DNA from: Terriglobia bacterium
Lineage (GTDB): Bacteria > Acidobacteriota > Terriglobia > Terriglobales > Acidobacteriaceae
Direction of reading: 5' to 3'
Length of the DNA: 64,000 nucleotides
Assembly: GCA_020073645.1 (NCBI GenBank)
Contig: JAIQET010000009.1
Location: 1 to 64,000 of the forward strand
Shown one piece after another: positions 8,125-16,488 of the stretch; the stretch's first letter is position 1, and every line of letters starts with the position of its first letter. Under the pieces are notes generated by a model. It had not been told where the DNA came from and did not search any database. It was given only the letters and a program-made list of their open reading frames with translations. The position numbers and the translations under genes were made by a program.

Positions 8125-9512
8125 TGGGAATCTTGGAGGTGGCCCATTAAGAGGCTAAAGAGTGCCAGCACTGCAACCGGAATTGTGTTGCTGGTATAGA
8201 AGGGTACGAACCAGGCGCGCTGCACGGAAGCCGGCGGCAGGGCTAGCGACGCCATCGCCAGCGACAAGGCCACCAGCCAGGGCCAAGCAACCACCAGAAC
8301 GGCGATCCCGGCGACCAGACGCAGGGCAATGTTCTTATGCCAGAGGGCGCTCCAGTGCTGGACCAACAGAAAAATCGCCGGCAGTAGCAGGACCTGGTTG
8401 TAGGGCGCGAACGTGGGAATGACCCCGATCGTCACAGTCAGCACCAGTACCGTAACCGAAACGAAATGGTCACTGTCGGTGGCGGCGCGGCGCAAGCGCC
8501 AGCACACGACGGCCAGACCGAGCAGGGCCAGCGCGGTGAGGATTCGTCCCAGCGCCGGGGTGGTTAGCAGGTCCAGCACTGAGCGGGCGCCTCCGGTGTA
8601 GTCGCGATAGGCCACGAGCGCTTCGCGAAAGCGGCTCACCCATCCTGGCAACAGGTACTGCGCCGCGGCGAGGAGAGCGGCCATGGTTCCGCCAAATCCC
8701 CAAAGGAAGCATTGACGGTGGCGCCAGTCGTTGAACGACCACAGCACTAACCAGGCAGCCAGAGGAATAGCGAGTTGTGGTTTGATGGTAGCCAGGGCCA
8801 GCACCACTCCGGCCAGCAGAAGATGGCCGGCCGCGAGCAAGGCCGCGCACCCGGCGATGAGCCCGGCCACTACCAGGCTCAACTGCTGGAGCTTGATTCC
8901 CTGCACCGCGGGAAAACTGCCCAGCGTGAGGATTGTCAGAATGGCCATGGTGGTTTTCGACGGATGCCAGCGCAAGGCACGCAACCACAGCGGGACTGTG
9001 GCTGCGGTGAGGATGACGAGAAACCAGCGAAAGGCTGCCTGTACCAGCGTGAACGGCAAGGTGATGGTCGGGGCGAGCAGGAATACAACGTACAGCGGAT
9101 ACGCGAAACCCTGTTGGTCTTTCGGGTCGTTGGGACGGCTGGGATCAAGCGGGCGTCCGTAGTAGCCGGCCTGGATTTCGCGGGTTATTTCGGGACTATA
9201 GGGATCGCGGTGATGCAGGAGCAGTTCGCGTGCACCCAGCCAGCGCGGATAAAGATCGGAAAGGTTGCCGCGGGGACGATCATGCGCGGCGGCATCGGTG
9301 CGCTGGTAGGCGATGAGCACCTGTTGGACGTAGAACCACATGCTGGCGGCGAAGAGCAGCGAGAGGAGAACGCCGAGTTTGGGGTTCTTGAGCAATCCGG
9401 TGACCGATGCGAAATCGTCACATGGTACAACGTTGTGCTGACGTAGTTGGTCCTGTTCTGCATGATTGAGTCCGGGAATTGAACCACAGAAGACATTGAG
9501 GACACGGAGCAT
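8121..9512 (-). CDS. GT87-like integral membrane glycosyltransferase (DUF2029)
   Basis: A polytopic protein with the classical GT87 N-terminal loop: DLYPRWLGARELLLHHRDPY, then TREIQAGYYGRPLDP and FAYPLYVVFLLAP. Later it has IKLQQLSLVVAG and ATIKPQLAIPLA, the counterpart of the GQD and KFHLVLP blocks in neighbouring paralogues. The start is uncertain: ATG codons at 9548 and 9512 and a TTG at 9395 are possible, none with a clear ribosome site, and the longer versions overlap the divergent gene at 9529. The stop codon shares bases 8121-8124 with the stop of the converging gene (CTAA read both ways). Confidence 0.8.
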   Translation of the reverse strand: MLRVLNVFCGSIPGLNHAEQDQLRQHNVVPCDDFASVTGLLKNPKLGVLLSLLFAASMWFYVQQVLIAYQRTDAAAHDRPRGNLSDLYPRWLGARELLLHHRDPYSPEITREIQAGYYGRPLDPSRPNDPKDQQGFAYPLYVVFLLAPTITLPFTLVQAAFRWFLVILTAATVPLWLRALRWHPSKTTMAILTILTLGSFPAVQGIKLQQLSLVVAGLIAGCAALLAAGHLLLAGVVLALATIKPQLAIPLAAWLVLWSFNDWRHRQCFLWGFGGTMAALLAAAQYLLPGWVSRFREALVAYRDYTGGARSVLDLLTTPALGRILTALALLGLAVVCWRLRRAATDSDHFVSVTVLVLTVTIGVIPTFAPYNQVLLLPAIFLLVQHWSALWHKNIALRLVAGIAVLVVAWPWLVALSLAMASLALPPASVQRAWFVPFYTSNTIPVAVLALFSLLMGHLQDSH

Positions 9513-9528
9513 CGGGAAAGAGTTTGAG

Positions 9529-10422
9529 GTGCGAACGCGAATTCTCATATCGGCAGGGATTGGGGTGGCGAGCGGCGCGTTCTGCTGGTTTCTGCTGTCC
9601 CACTTTCACCAGGGCGCGGCAGATTTCAGTTGGGCCATCCGGGCGGCGCGTTACGTGCTGGCGCGTCACAATCCTTACGACACGCCGCTGGAACAGTATC
9701 CGCTCACCGCGGCCTTGTTCGGCTTGCCCTTTGTCTGGCTGCGGCCCGAGATGGCCGCGGCGTTTTTTTACGGGATCAGCTCGGGACTGTTGGCCTTCGG
9801 GCTTACCCGTCATGGTTATCACCGTTTGCTGGTGTTCCTGGCTTATCCCTATTGGGCGGGCATTCTTACTGCGCAGTGGTCGCCACTCATCACGGCGAGC
9901 GCGTTCTTTCCGCTGCTACTGCCAGTAACCATGGTCAAGCCGCAGATCGGGTTGCCGGTGGCGCTTACCCATCTGACCCGGCGCGGAGTGGTGGCATGCG
10001 TGGTCGTGGCTCTGCTCACTTTGGCGGTGATGCCACGATGGCCACTGCTCTGGGCTGGGCAGCTTGGATTTTACGAGCACTTCACCCCGTTGCTGGTGCT
10101 GCCAGGACCTCTGCTGGCGCTGGCGTTACTGCGTTATCGCGACCGGGACGCTCTGCTGCTGCTGGTGGCGGCAGTCATGCCCCAGCGCTGGTTCTTCGAT
10201 ACCCTGATTCTTTGGCTCATCCCCAAAACCCGGCGGGAAATTGTCTGGACTGCTTTTTTCAGCTGGGGTGCGGGGATCTGGCGGTGGTATCACATCCCGC
10301 ATAGCTTTACGGAAGTGGGCCGATGGACGGTGGTGTTCATTTACCTGCCGATGCTGGGAGTGGTGTTGTGGCGATTTCTCGGGCAAAGAATGCGCAAGCC
10401 AGTCGAGTTACCCGGTAGCTGA
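9529..10422 (+). CDS. Small GT87-like multi-spanning membrane protein
   Basis: A 297-residue protein if started at GTG 9529; a TTG at 9466 is also in frame. The N-terminus (ADFSWAIRAARYVLARHNPY, then YPLTAALFGLPFVWL) resembles the first loop of GT87 proteins and the MVKPQIGLPVALTHL block matches the KPQLAIPLA block of the neighbour at 8121. It is roughly 100 residues shorter than its neighbours and lacks their distal loop, so it may be a reduced family member or an accessory protein. It ends 15 bp inside the converging gene at 10408. Confidence 0.65.
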   Translation: MRTRILISAGIGVASGAFCWFLLSHFHQGAADFSWAIRAARYVLARHNPYDTPLEQYPLTAALFGLPFVWLRPEMAAAFFYGISSGLLAFGLTRHGYHRLLVFLAYPYWAGILTAQWSPLITASAFFPLLLPVTMVKPQIGLPVALTHLTRRGVVACVVVALLTLAVMPRWPLLWAGQLGFYEHFTPLLVLPGPLLALALLRYRDRDALLLLVAAVMPQRWFFDTLILWLIPKTRREIVWTAFFSWGAGIWRWYHIPHSFTEVGRWTVVFIYLPMLGVVLWRFLGQRMRKPVELPGS

Positions 10423-11649
10423 CATCTGTTCCAGGTCCGCCTCTCGACGAGCCCGGGCCGAAAGTTCTCCGGCAATGCCAACCATCCACACCAGGAGAAC
10501 CAACGCCATGAGGGCGTATTGCTTGTGGCGCAGGGAGAGGTAGAGCTGGAGCGGGGGAAAGAACAGGGTCGCGATCCCGAACACGACCAGCACCGCCGGC
10601 CCACGGCGAAGACGGGTTTCTGCCAGCAAGAAATTGGCGAGCAAGGCCACGGGGAGCAGCAGCATACTCAGGTCATAGCTCACTACGTGATAGCTGACCA
10701 GTACCGTGGTCACCAGCGCCAGGGAGAACTGCAAATCGAAAGGCCCGGGCTGACGACATTTCCATGCAGTGAAGACGAGCAGGGCCAGGGACAGCAGCGC
10801 GAGCAGCGGGACAATGTAGGACCCCGGGGGCAGGAAGATGTAGGCCAAGCCGCGCAAGTTGGGCATACCCTCGGGAACCTTCGGGCTCCCGGCGAGGGCG
10901 TCCTCCACGTGGAGCACATAGTATGGGTAGGTGGTAAGGGCCCTCGTGCCAGCGATTGCGAGCGAAACCAGCACCAGCAGTGCAGCGACAGGGAGGAAGC
11001 CGGACAGCAGCTTGGTTCTTTCCCCCGCTCTCCTCTTCTGAACCAACCAGAGCAGGACAAAAGGCAGCACCAAGTGGTACTTGAACAAGCCTAGCGCCAG
11101 CCAGGCTCCCGCGGCCGCAAAACGGTTCCTTTTCAGAGAAAGAAAAGCCAAGGCATAAACAAACAGCAGCAGGATCGCATCCTGGGCTTCCAGGAAAGCA
11201 AAGAAGACAGGGAAAAAAGCCAGGCTGGGAAGCATCCACAGCAGGGGTGAGCAGGACTGAAGCTGCGGGAGATGCGGACGGAGCAGGAAGGGCAAGGCAG
11301 CCAGCAGCAGAGCGTTGAACAAATTCCAGACGACGTAGGCTTCGCCATAGGGCAGGTAAGTAAAGGGGGCAAAGATCAGCGCCTCAAACGGCGGATGAGT
11401 GTAAGGTAACGGTCCGCGGAACTGTGGCACCACGTCGGCGAATTGCTGTTCCACCTGGAAACGGACGCTGGGATCGTATAGCTGATGTCCGAACCCCTGG
11501 CGCACGACCGTGCCCGCGCAGTAGTAGATGGCAAAATCGGGAGCGCCCGCGGCAATCAGTTTTCTCACGTTCCAGGCGAGCACAGCGTGCATCAGCAGAA
11601 CGCTCGCCAGATAGACGACAAGGAGAAACTTGCGTAGCGGCGCCTTCAT
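10408..11649 (-). CDS. GT87-like integral membrane glycosyltransferase (DUF2029)
   Basis: Begins at ATG 11649 (MKAPLRKFLLVVYLASVLLM), 413 residues; the frame is open upstream, but that part lies inside the neighbouring coding region. Conserved blocks in order are GAPDFAIYYCAGTVVRQG, PLPYTHPPFEALIFAPF, LEAQDAILLLF, LGLFKYHLVLPF, MPNLRGLAYIFLP and SYHVVSYDLSMLLLP. It is closely similar to the product of 11658, which ends 8 bp upstream, so the two form an operon and probably arose by duplication. Likely a polyprenyl-phosphosugar-dependent transferase; acceptor unknown. Confidence 0.8.
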   Translation of the reverse strand: MKAPLRKFLLVVYLASVLLMHAVLAWNVRKLIAAGAPDFAIYYCAGTVVRQGFGHQLYDPSVRFQVEQQFADVVPQFRGPLPYTHPPFEALIFAPFTYLPYGEAYVVWNLFNALLLAALPFLLRPHLPQLQSCSPLLWMLPSLAFFPVFFAFLEAQDAILLLFVYALAFLSLKRNRFAAAGAWLALGLFKYHLVLPFVLLWLVQKRRAGERTKLLSGFLPVAALLVLVSLAIAGTRALTTYPYYVLHVEDALAGSPKVPEGMPNLRGLAYIFLPPGSYIVPLLALLSLALLVFTAWKCRQPGPFDLQFSLALVTTVLVSYHVVSYDLSMLLLPVALLANFLLAETRLRRGPAVLVVFGIATLFFPPLQLYLSLRHKQYALMALVLLVWMVGIAGELSARARREADLEQMSATG

Positions 11650-11657
11650 ACCGGATC

Positions 11658-12893
11658 TCAGGCGGACTCCAGAACAGCCGAAGTCTTCTGCGATCGCAAT
11701 GTGGCCCCAATTTCGCGGGCGATTCCCCACCACCAAAGCAGCAGCACGGGCGCGAGCAAGCTGAATTGGCCGTAGCGAAACCAGAGCAGCATGAGCACGG
11801 GAGTGAAGAATAGCACGATCATCGGGACCAGCAAGGCGAGTCGCTTCCCACTCGGCATAAGCTCGGGGAAACGATTCGCCACCAGCAGGACCGGCAGAAG
11901 GAGCAAACACAAGTCGTGGGGCAGAACGTGGTAGCCCACCAGAACCGTGGTGACAACAGCCAGCGAAAATCCCAGATCGAAGACGGCGCCGCTACCGGCG
12001 AAGTTCCACTTAGCCGAGGTAACCAGGAGCAGAGCCGCGGAGAGGATAGCGATCACAGAGTTGGCTGTGGCCTGCGAAGCGTGCGCCAGACCGATGGACT
12101 GCATCAGACCGCGGAGATTCGGCATGGTCGCAACCAGCGTAGCTCCCTGCCCCATGACTCTCTCGATATGCCAGACCCATGCGGGGTAGGCCAGAGCCTG
12201 CTTCCATCCCACCACCACAGTCGAAATCAGCCCGAGGGCGAACGCAACCAGGGCGAAACCGAAGATTGCTTTCCGTTTCTTGTGCAGCAACAGTATCAGC
12301 AACAGCGGCAAAACCAGGTGAAAGCGGAACAGCCCCAAGCCTAGCCAGCAGCCGGCGGAGAAGTCTGCTTTCTTCTTAAGCGCCACAAAGGTGAGAGTAA
12401 ACAACAAAAGGAGAAGGAGGATGTCCTGTCCTTGGAGCAAGGCGATGAATACGGGAAAGAACGCGAGCGAAACGAAGGGCCAGAAAACACCTGGGGCGCG
12501 CTGCATGAGCGGAAGATAAGGGCGAAGGAGAAACGGGAGCGCGGCCAATATCAGAAGGTTCAGCAGATCCCACAATAAGTAAGCCGCAAAATATGGAAGC
12601 CCTGCAAGAGGAACGAAAAGGAGGACTTCAAAGGGCGGGTGATTGTAAGGCAGCGCGGCCTGGCGGGTCTCCACCCGTGAAGCGAACTCCTGCTGCGTGC
12701 GGAACTGGAGCGCGCTGTCATAGAGCTGGCTTGCCATGCCCTGGCGCACAATTCTGCCGGCGGCATAAAAGATGGTGAAGTCGGGATAGCCCTTGCGCAG
12801 CTGGTCGCGCAGGCTCCAGAAGACCAAGGCATGAATCAGGAACATTCCCGCCAGGAAGATCAGCAGAAATCGCTTGGTGCGTTCTTTGGACAT
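11658..12893 (-). CDS. GT87-like integral membrane glycosyltransferase (DUF2029)
   Basis: Begins at ATG 12893 (MSKERTKRFLLIFLAGM), 411 residues; the longer open frame to 12965 adds a low-complexity stretch without support. Blocks are GYPDFTIFYAAGRIVRQG, ALPYNHPPFEVLLFVPL, LLQGQDILLLLLLF, LGLFRFHLVLPL, MPNLRGLMQSI and GYHVLPHDLCLLLLP, matching its operon partner at 10408 almost block for block. First gene of a two-gene minus-strand unit that diverges from the gene at 12978 with an 84-bp gap. Confidence 0.8.
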   Translation of the reverse strand: MSKERTKRFLLIFLAGMFLIHALVFWSLRDQLRKGYPDFTIFYAAGRIVRQGMASQLYDSALQFRTQQEFASRVETRQAALPYNHPPFEVLLFVPLAGLPYFAAYLLWDLLNLLILAALPFLLRPYLPLMQRAPGVFWPFVSLAFFPVFIALLQGQDILLLLLLFTLTFVALKKKADFSAGCWLGLGLFRFHLVLPLLLILLLHKKRKAIFGFALVAFALGLISTVVVGWKQALAYPAWVWHIERVMGQGATLVATMPNLRGLMQSIGLAHASQATANSVIAILSAALLLVTSAKWNFAGSGAVFDLGFSLAVVTTVLVGYHVLPHDLCLLLLPVLLVANRFPELMPSGKRLALLVPMIVLFFTPVLMLLWFRYGQFSLLAPVLLLWWWGIAREIGATLRSQKTSAVLESA

Positions 12894-12977
12894 GGGGTAA
12901 GGCGAAGCCTGCCAGGGACTCGCAGGACGCGTGGCGATTCTATATCGGGGCGAGTCAGGTATCATCCACAGTCAACG

Positions 12978-14465
12978 ATGATGGCGTGGCTGGAGACGCG
13001 GCGGGTGTTTGTCATGGTGCTGGCACTGGGGCTGTTTGCCATGGCAGCACGCGGCATGACCGATCCCGATGCTTGGTGGCACCTGCGCACCGGGGAGTTG
13101 ATCACTACCAGCCACAGCGTGCTGCACAGCGATCCGTACTCGTACACGCGGTCCGGCCAGCCCTGGGTGGCTCATGAGTGGCTGTCGGATGTCGTGATCT
13201 ACCGCTTGTATCGCGCCGGCGGCTGGGGCGGATTGATTGTAGTTTTCGGTGTGCTTACCACGGCAACGCTGCTCCTGGTGTTCGTGCGCTGTGTCGGACG
13301 GCCTTATGTTGCCGGAGCCGTGACGGTGTGGGCGGCCATCGCCTCGATTCCATCCTGGGGCGTGCGGCCGCTCATGCTTTCCCTGCTGCTGGCCAGCATT
13401 TTTCTGGTAATCCTGGAACGTTCAGACACACGCCCTAATGGGTTGTGGTGGCTTCCACTGCTGACGCTGCTTTGGGTGAACCTGCATGCCGAGTACGCGC
13501 TGGGCATAGCGCTGCTGGCGCTCTTTCTGGTGGGGAGCGCGCTGGATGCGGCGCTCGGTGTGGAAAGCTGGGCGCAGGCGCGACCGCGCCTGCGCAAACT
13601 TGCGATCGTAATGGCACTCTGCGTGGCGCTGGTTCCGCTCAACCCCAATGGGGTGCAGATGTATTCGTATCCGTTCCAGACGCTGCATTCTCGCGCCATG
13701 CAGCAGTACATTGCGGAGTGGGCTTCGCCCAATTTCCACCAAGGGCGATTTCTGCCCGCCCTGCTGATGATGCTGGCGACCCTGGCAGGGCTGGGATTGG
13801 CGCCTCGGCGCGTGCGTCCCCGGGACATGCTCTTGCTTTTGGTGGTGACGGCGGCTGCACTGCGCTCCGTACGTCACATCGTGATCTACGTGTTGGTGGC
13901 GGCGCCGATCCTGAGCGGACTGGCACAAGCTTTGGTGGAGGGCCGTGGCCGAGCCTGGCTGGACTTGACGCGAACGCGCGCTCTTCCGGGGAAGGCGGTG
14001 GTGAATGCCAGCCTGCTGGCAGCAGTCGCCATTTTCGCCGGGGCGCGGGTGAGTTACGTGGTAAGGCATCAGGGCGAGAGTGAAGCGGAGAATTTTCCCC
14101 AGGCAGCGGTGGCCTTTCTGGCGGAACAGCAGCCTCCCGGGCCGATTCTGAACCACTATAACTGGGGAGGGTATTTCATCTGGAAGCTGTATCCCAGGTA
14201 CCGGGTTTACATTGATGGCCGGGCGGATCTTTATGGGGATGCTTTCATGGACCAGTTCGCCGCTACCTACTATCTGACCTCCCGCTGGCGAGACGAATTG
14301 GAGCGATGGCAGGTCCGTACCGTGATTCTGCCGCCTGCCGCACCGCTGGTTACGGCGTTGCGGGCCGAACCCACCTGGAAGCAGGTTTACGCGGACTCGC
14401 AGGCCGTAGTTTTGACCCGGAGTCAAGGAACAGAACATCCCCAGGCCAGGGAAAGTCGCCGATGA
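12978..14465 (+). CDS. GT-C-like polytopic membrane protein
   Basis: ATG 12978 gives 495 residues with about 10 hydrophobic helices. The first periplasmic loop carries TDPDAWWHLRTGELI, then HSDPYSYTRSGQPWVAHEWL; the long C-terminal soluble part contains ILNHYNWGGYFIWKLYP, YIDGRADLYG and a segment ending in VVLTRS. The gene at 26686 encodes the same architecture (GTGWHIRDGQRI, APDYWGGYLIYRLYP, VVDDRHDLYG), so the two are paralogues. The acidic first loop suggests a GT-C glycosyltransferase fold, but I cannot name a substrate. It lies between the GT87-like cluster and the Tad locus. Confidence 0.75.
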   Translation: MMAWLETRRVFVMVLALGLFAMAARGMTDPDAWWHLRTGELITTSHSVLHSDPYSYTRSGQPWVAHEWLSDVVIYRLYRAGGWGGLIVVFGVLTTATLLLVFVRCVGRPYVAGAVTVWAAIASIPSWGVRPLMLSLLLASIFLVILERSDTRPNGLWWLPLLTLLWVNLHAEYALGIALLALFLVGSALDAALGVESWAQARPRLRKLAIVMALCVALVPLNPNGVQMYSYPFQTLHSRAMQQYIAEWASPNFHQGRFLPALLMMLATLAGLGLAPRRVRPRDMLLLLVVTAAALRSVRHIVIYVLVAAPILSGLAQALVEGRGRAWLDLTRTRALPGKAVVNASLLAAVAIFAGARVSYVVRHQGESEAENFPQAAVAFLAEQQPPGPILNHYNWGGYFIWKLYPRYRVYIDGRADLYGDAFMDQFAATYYLTSRWRDELERWQVRTVILPPAAPLVTALRAEPTWKQVYADSQAVVLTRSQGTEHPQARESRR

Positions 14466-14547
14466 AGTCCAGTGTTTGCATCAATTAAGGGGGTGCGCCG
14501 GTCTCAGTAGCGGGTCTTTCCCAAGGTGGTAACCGTCCCAGATTCTG

Positions 14548-14575
14548 TTACATTCGAGGACTGCTAGGGTATGAT
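14548..14575 (+). promoter_or_regulatory. Candidate sigma70-type promoter for the Tad locus
   Basis: TTACAT (14548-14553), a 16-bp spacer and TATGAT (14570-14575) lie upstream of the first Flp pilin gene, in a spacer that is otherwise featureless from 14466. Transcription from here would give a leader of about 140 nt. Confidence 0.4.
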
Positions 14576-14722
14576 TAGGTGAGAAACGGGGGGTTAATTT
14601 TTGACTTGGGACAATCCCCTGTGCGAAAAGTCACGTTGACAAAGCGGAACAAGACAGGCTCGAACCGGGTACGACCTCTTTACTGCCCTCCCCAACCCAC
14701 TTCGTTGCAGATGAGGTCGAAG

Positions 14723-14887
14723 ATGATGCGAAACTACACTCGATTGTGGCGCGAGGAGGACGGGCAGGACATCGCAGAGTACGCGGTTATGCTGGCTGTC
14801 ATTCTGGCCATCGTGGTCGCCACGGTGCAGCTTATCGGGAAGCAAGCCAACAACGTATTCTCCTCGGTGGCAAGCACTATTCAGTAG
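14723..14887 (+). CDS. flp: Flp/Fap-type pilin (first copy)
   Basis: A 54-residue Flp prepilin. GAGG at 14713-14716 fits the ATG at 14723 or 14726 better than the in-frame ATG at 14711. The short basic leader ends at Gly14, followed by QDIAEYAVMLAVI; this is the Flp processing motif (G, then Glu at +5 and Tyr at +6) recognised by the TadV/CpaA prepilin peptidase. The hydrophobic helix and the polar tail (NNVFSSVASTIQ) complete the pilin. It would be the major subunit of the Tad pilus made by the downstream genes. No prepilin peptidase gene is in the window. Confidence 0.93.
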   Translation: MMRNYTRLWREEDGQDIAEYAVMLAVILAIVVATVQLIGKQANNVFSSVASTIQ

Positions 14888-15215
14888 GTACTGAGCACCG
14901 TGCACCGAGTAAGAGGCAATGGCCTTGTACAGGTTCTCTGGTCTGGGCCTGGCGACTCGCGGTGGGGCCGGGCTTTTCTGAGACGCTGTTGGGCAAAACA
15001 GGGTAGAATCCCGGAACGAATGTGCAACAAATTGTCGTTCGTGCCGAGGTGCGTCAGAGTATTATGGGCGGGGGATTCGAGAACATCCCCTTTTGCTCAT
15101 GCAAACCATTGAGCTGTATGGGAGCACTATTTGCCGCGGGCGCGGGAATGCGCAGTTGCACAGCATTAGGCGGAAATCTCTGGCCGGGCGCCCGATTTGG
15201 GGGGAGGAACTTAAC
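14888..15215 (+). other. 328-bp spacer between the two pilin genes
   Basis: No coding region is convincing here. A TAGAAT box at 15004-15009 could be a -10 element but has no good -35 partner. GGGGAGG at 15201-15207 is a strong ribosome site for the second pilin. The spacer is unusually long for the inside of an operon and could allow independent expression of the second pilin. Confidence 0.4.
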
Positions 15216-15380
15216 ATGAACGACATTCTCCGCAGACTCTGGTGGGAGGATGAAGGGCAGGACATCGCGGAATATGCGGTGATGCTGGCAGTGATCCTGG
15301 TGATCGTGGTGGGAACGATCCGCCTGATCGGCGGCAATGCCAATAATGTGTTCTCTTCGGTCGCCAGTTCCATCCAGTAG
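15216..15380 (+). CDS. flp: Flp/Fap-type pilin (second copy)
   Basis: A 54-residue prepilin starting at ATG 15216 behind a strong GGGGAGG. It has the same processing site (Gly14, then QDIAEYAVMLAVI) and nearly the same tail (NNVFSSVASSIQ) as the first copy, but a different leader (MNDILRRLWWEDEG) and changes in the helix (VIVVGTIRLIGG). Equal length and strong identity point to duplication. Two Flp paralogues at one Tad locus are common; one is often the major pilin and the other conditionally used. Confidence 0.93.
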   Translation: MNDILRRLWWEDEGQDIAEYAVMLAVILVIVVGTIRLIGGNANNVFSSVASSIQ

Positions 15381-15630
15381 GGGCGAGGGCGGGACACGAA
15401 GTTTCCGGCATCGCCGCGGCCGAGTCGGTCGAACTCAGTGAGCGACCGCCGCTAACAGGGTGGCGCCGCCGCTTGGGGCAGGCGATGACAGCCGGGTTGT
15501 TGCGTGCCTCCTGCGTGGGTTTCGGGATTTTCGCCTCAACAAACGTAAGGAATCGCGGCATGGACGCTTTCCCGGCCTTGCCTTGTCCGCAACGGCTGCG
15601 GGCGGTGATCTGGATTCCTGAGGAGCAGTG

Positions 15631-16458
15631 ATGAATCGCAGTCGTCTGGTACTCATCGGATTTGTCGCTTTAGTGCTGGGAGCGTTCGTCAGCTTCGCCG
15701 TCTATCGCAATCTCCAGTCGCGGACGGTAGTGGACAACCGTGCTGGAGTGGACGTGGTGGTTGCGGCCGCGAACCTCCAGGTGGGCGCCAAGATCGAGGA
15801 CAAGGATGTGAAAGTGGTCCGTATGCCCGCGGATGACCTCCCGCCACACATCTATCAGAAGGCAGCATCGGTAGTCGGCCGGGGCGTGGTGCAGCCCATG
15901 TCCCAGGGGGAGTTCGTTTTGCCCAGCAAGCTGGCGGCTGAGAACGCCGGAGCCGGGCTGCCGGCGCTGATTCCACCGGGGATGCGGGCGGTGTCGGTGC
16001 GGGTAAACGACACCACCGCGGTGGCAGGTTTCGTGCTGCCGGGAACACGCGTCGATGTGTTGCTCACCGGCAACCCGGGAACGGGTGAGCAGCAGACGAC
16101 CACCGTGCTGGAGAACGTTGCTGTGATCGCGACCGGCCAGAAGCTGGAACGGAATTCGACCGGCGACCCGCAAAACGCTCCGGTGATCACTTTGTTAGTT
16201 TCGCCAGATGACGCGCAGAAGCTGACCTTGGCCAGCACCCAGGGGCACATTCAGTTGGCGCTGCGCAACCCGCTGGACACCAAGCAGCAAGACCTGGCGG
16301 CGGTGAGGTCGGGCGCGCTCTACAAGAATGTTGCCGCTCCGGCGCCCGCCACTCCGCACTCGAAGTCCAAGCGCATTGCGGTTGCGCCTCCGTCGGCCCC
16401 GGCGGTGTATGAGGTCGAGGTGATCCGCGGAGACAAGAAGGATGTGACCAAGTTCTGA
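15631..16458 (+). CDS. cpaB: Tad pilus assembly protein CpaB/RcpC
   Basis: ATG 15631 behind AGGAG (15621-15625) gives 275 residues. There is one N-terminal membrane anchor (LVLIGFVALVLGAFVSFAVY), a SAF domain (VVVAAANLQVGAKIEDKDVK, about residues 40-100) and an RcpC-type domain containing MRAVSVRVNDTTAVAGFVLP. The family is a periplasmic component that gates or stabilises the secretin channel of the Tad system. It precedes the secretin gene by 30 bp in the usual Tad order. Confidence 0.92.
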   Translation: MNRSRLVLIGFVALVLGAFVSFAVYRNLQSRTVVDNRAGVDVVVAAANLQVGAKIEDKDVKVVRMPADDLPPHIYQKAASVVGRGVVQPMSQGEFVLPSKLAAENAGAGLPALIPPGMRAVSVRVNDTTAVAGFVLPGTRVDVLLTGNPGTGEQQTTTVLENVAVIATGQKLERNSTGDPQNAPVITLLVSPDDAQKLTLASTQGHIQLALRNPLDTKQQDLAAVRSGALYKNVAAPAPATPHSKSKRIAVAPPSAPAVYEVEVIRGDKKDVTKF

Positions 16459-16488
16459 GCACAAGGCTGGCTTGCGAGGTCAGAAAAA

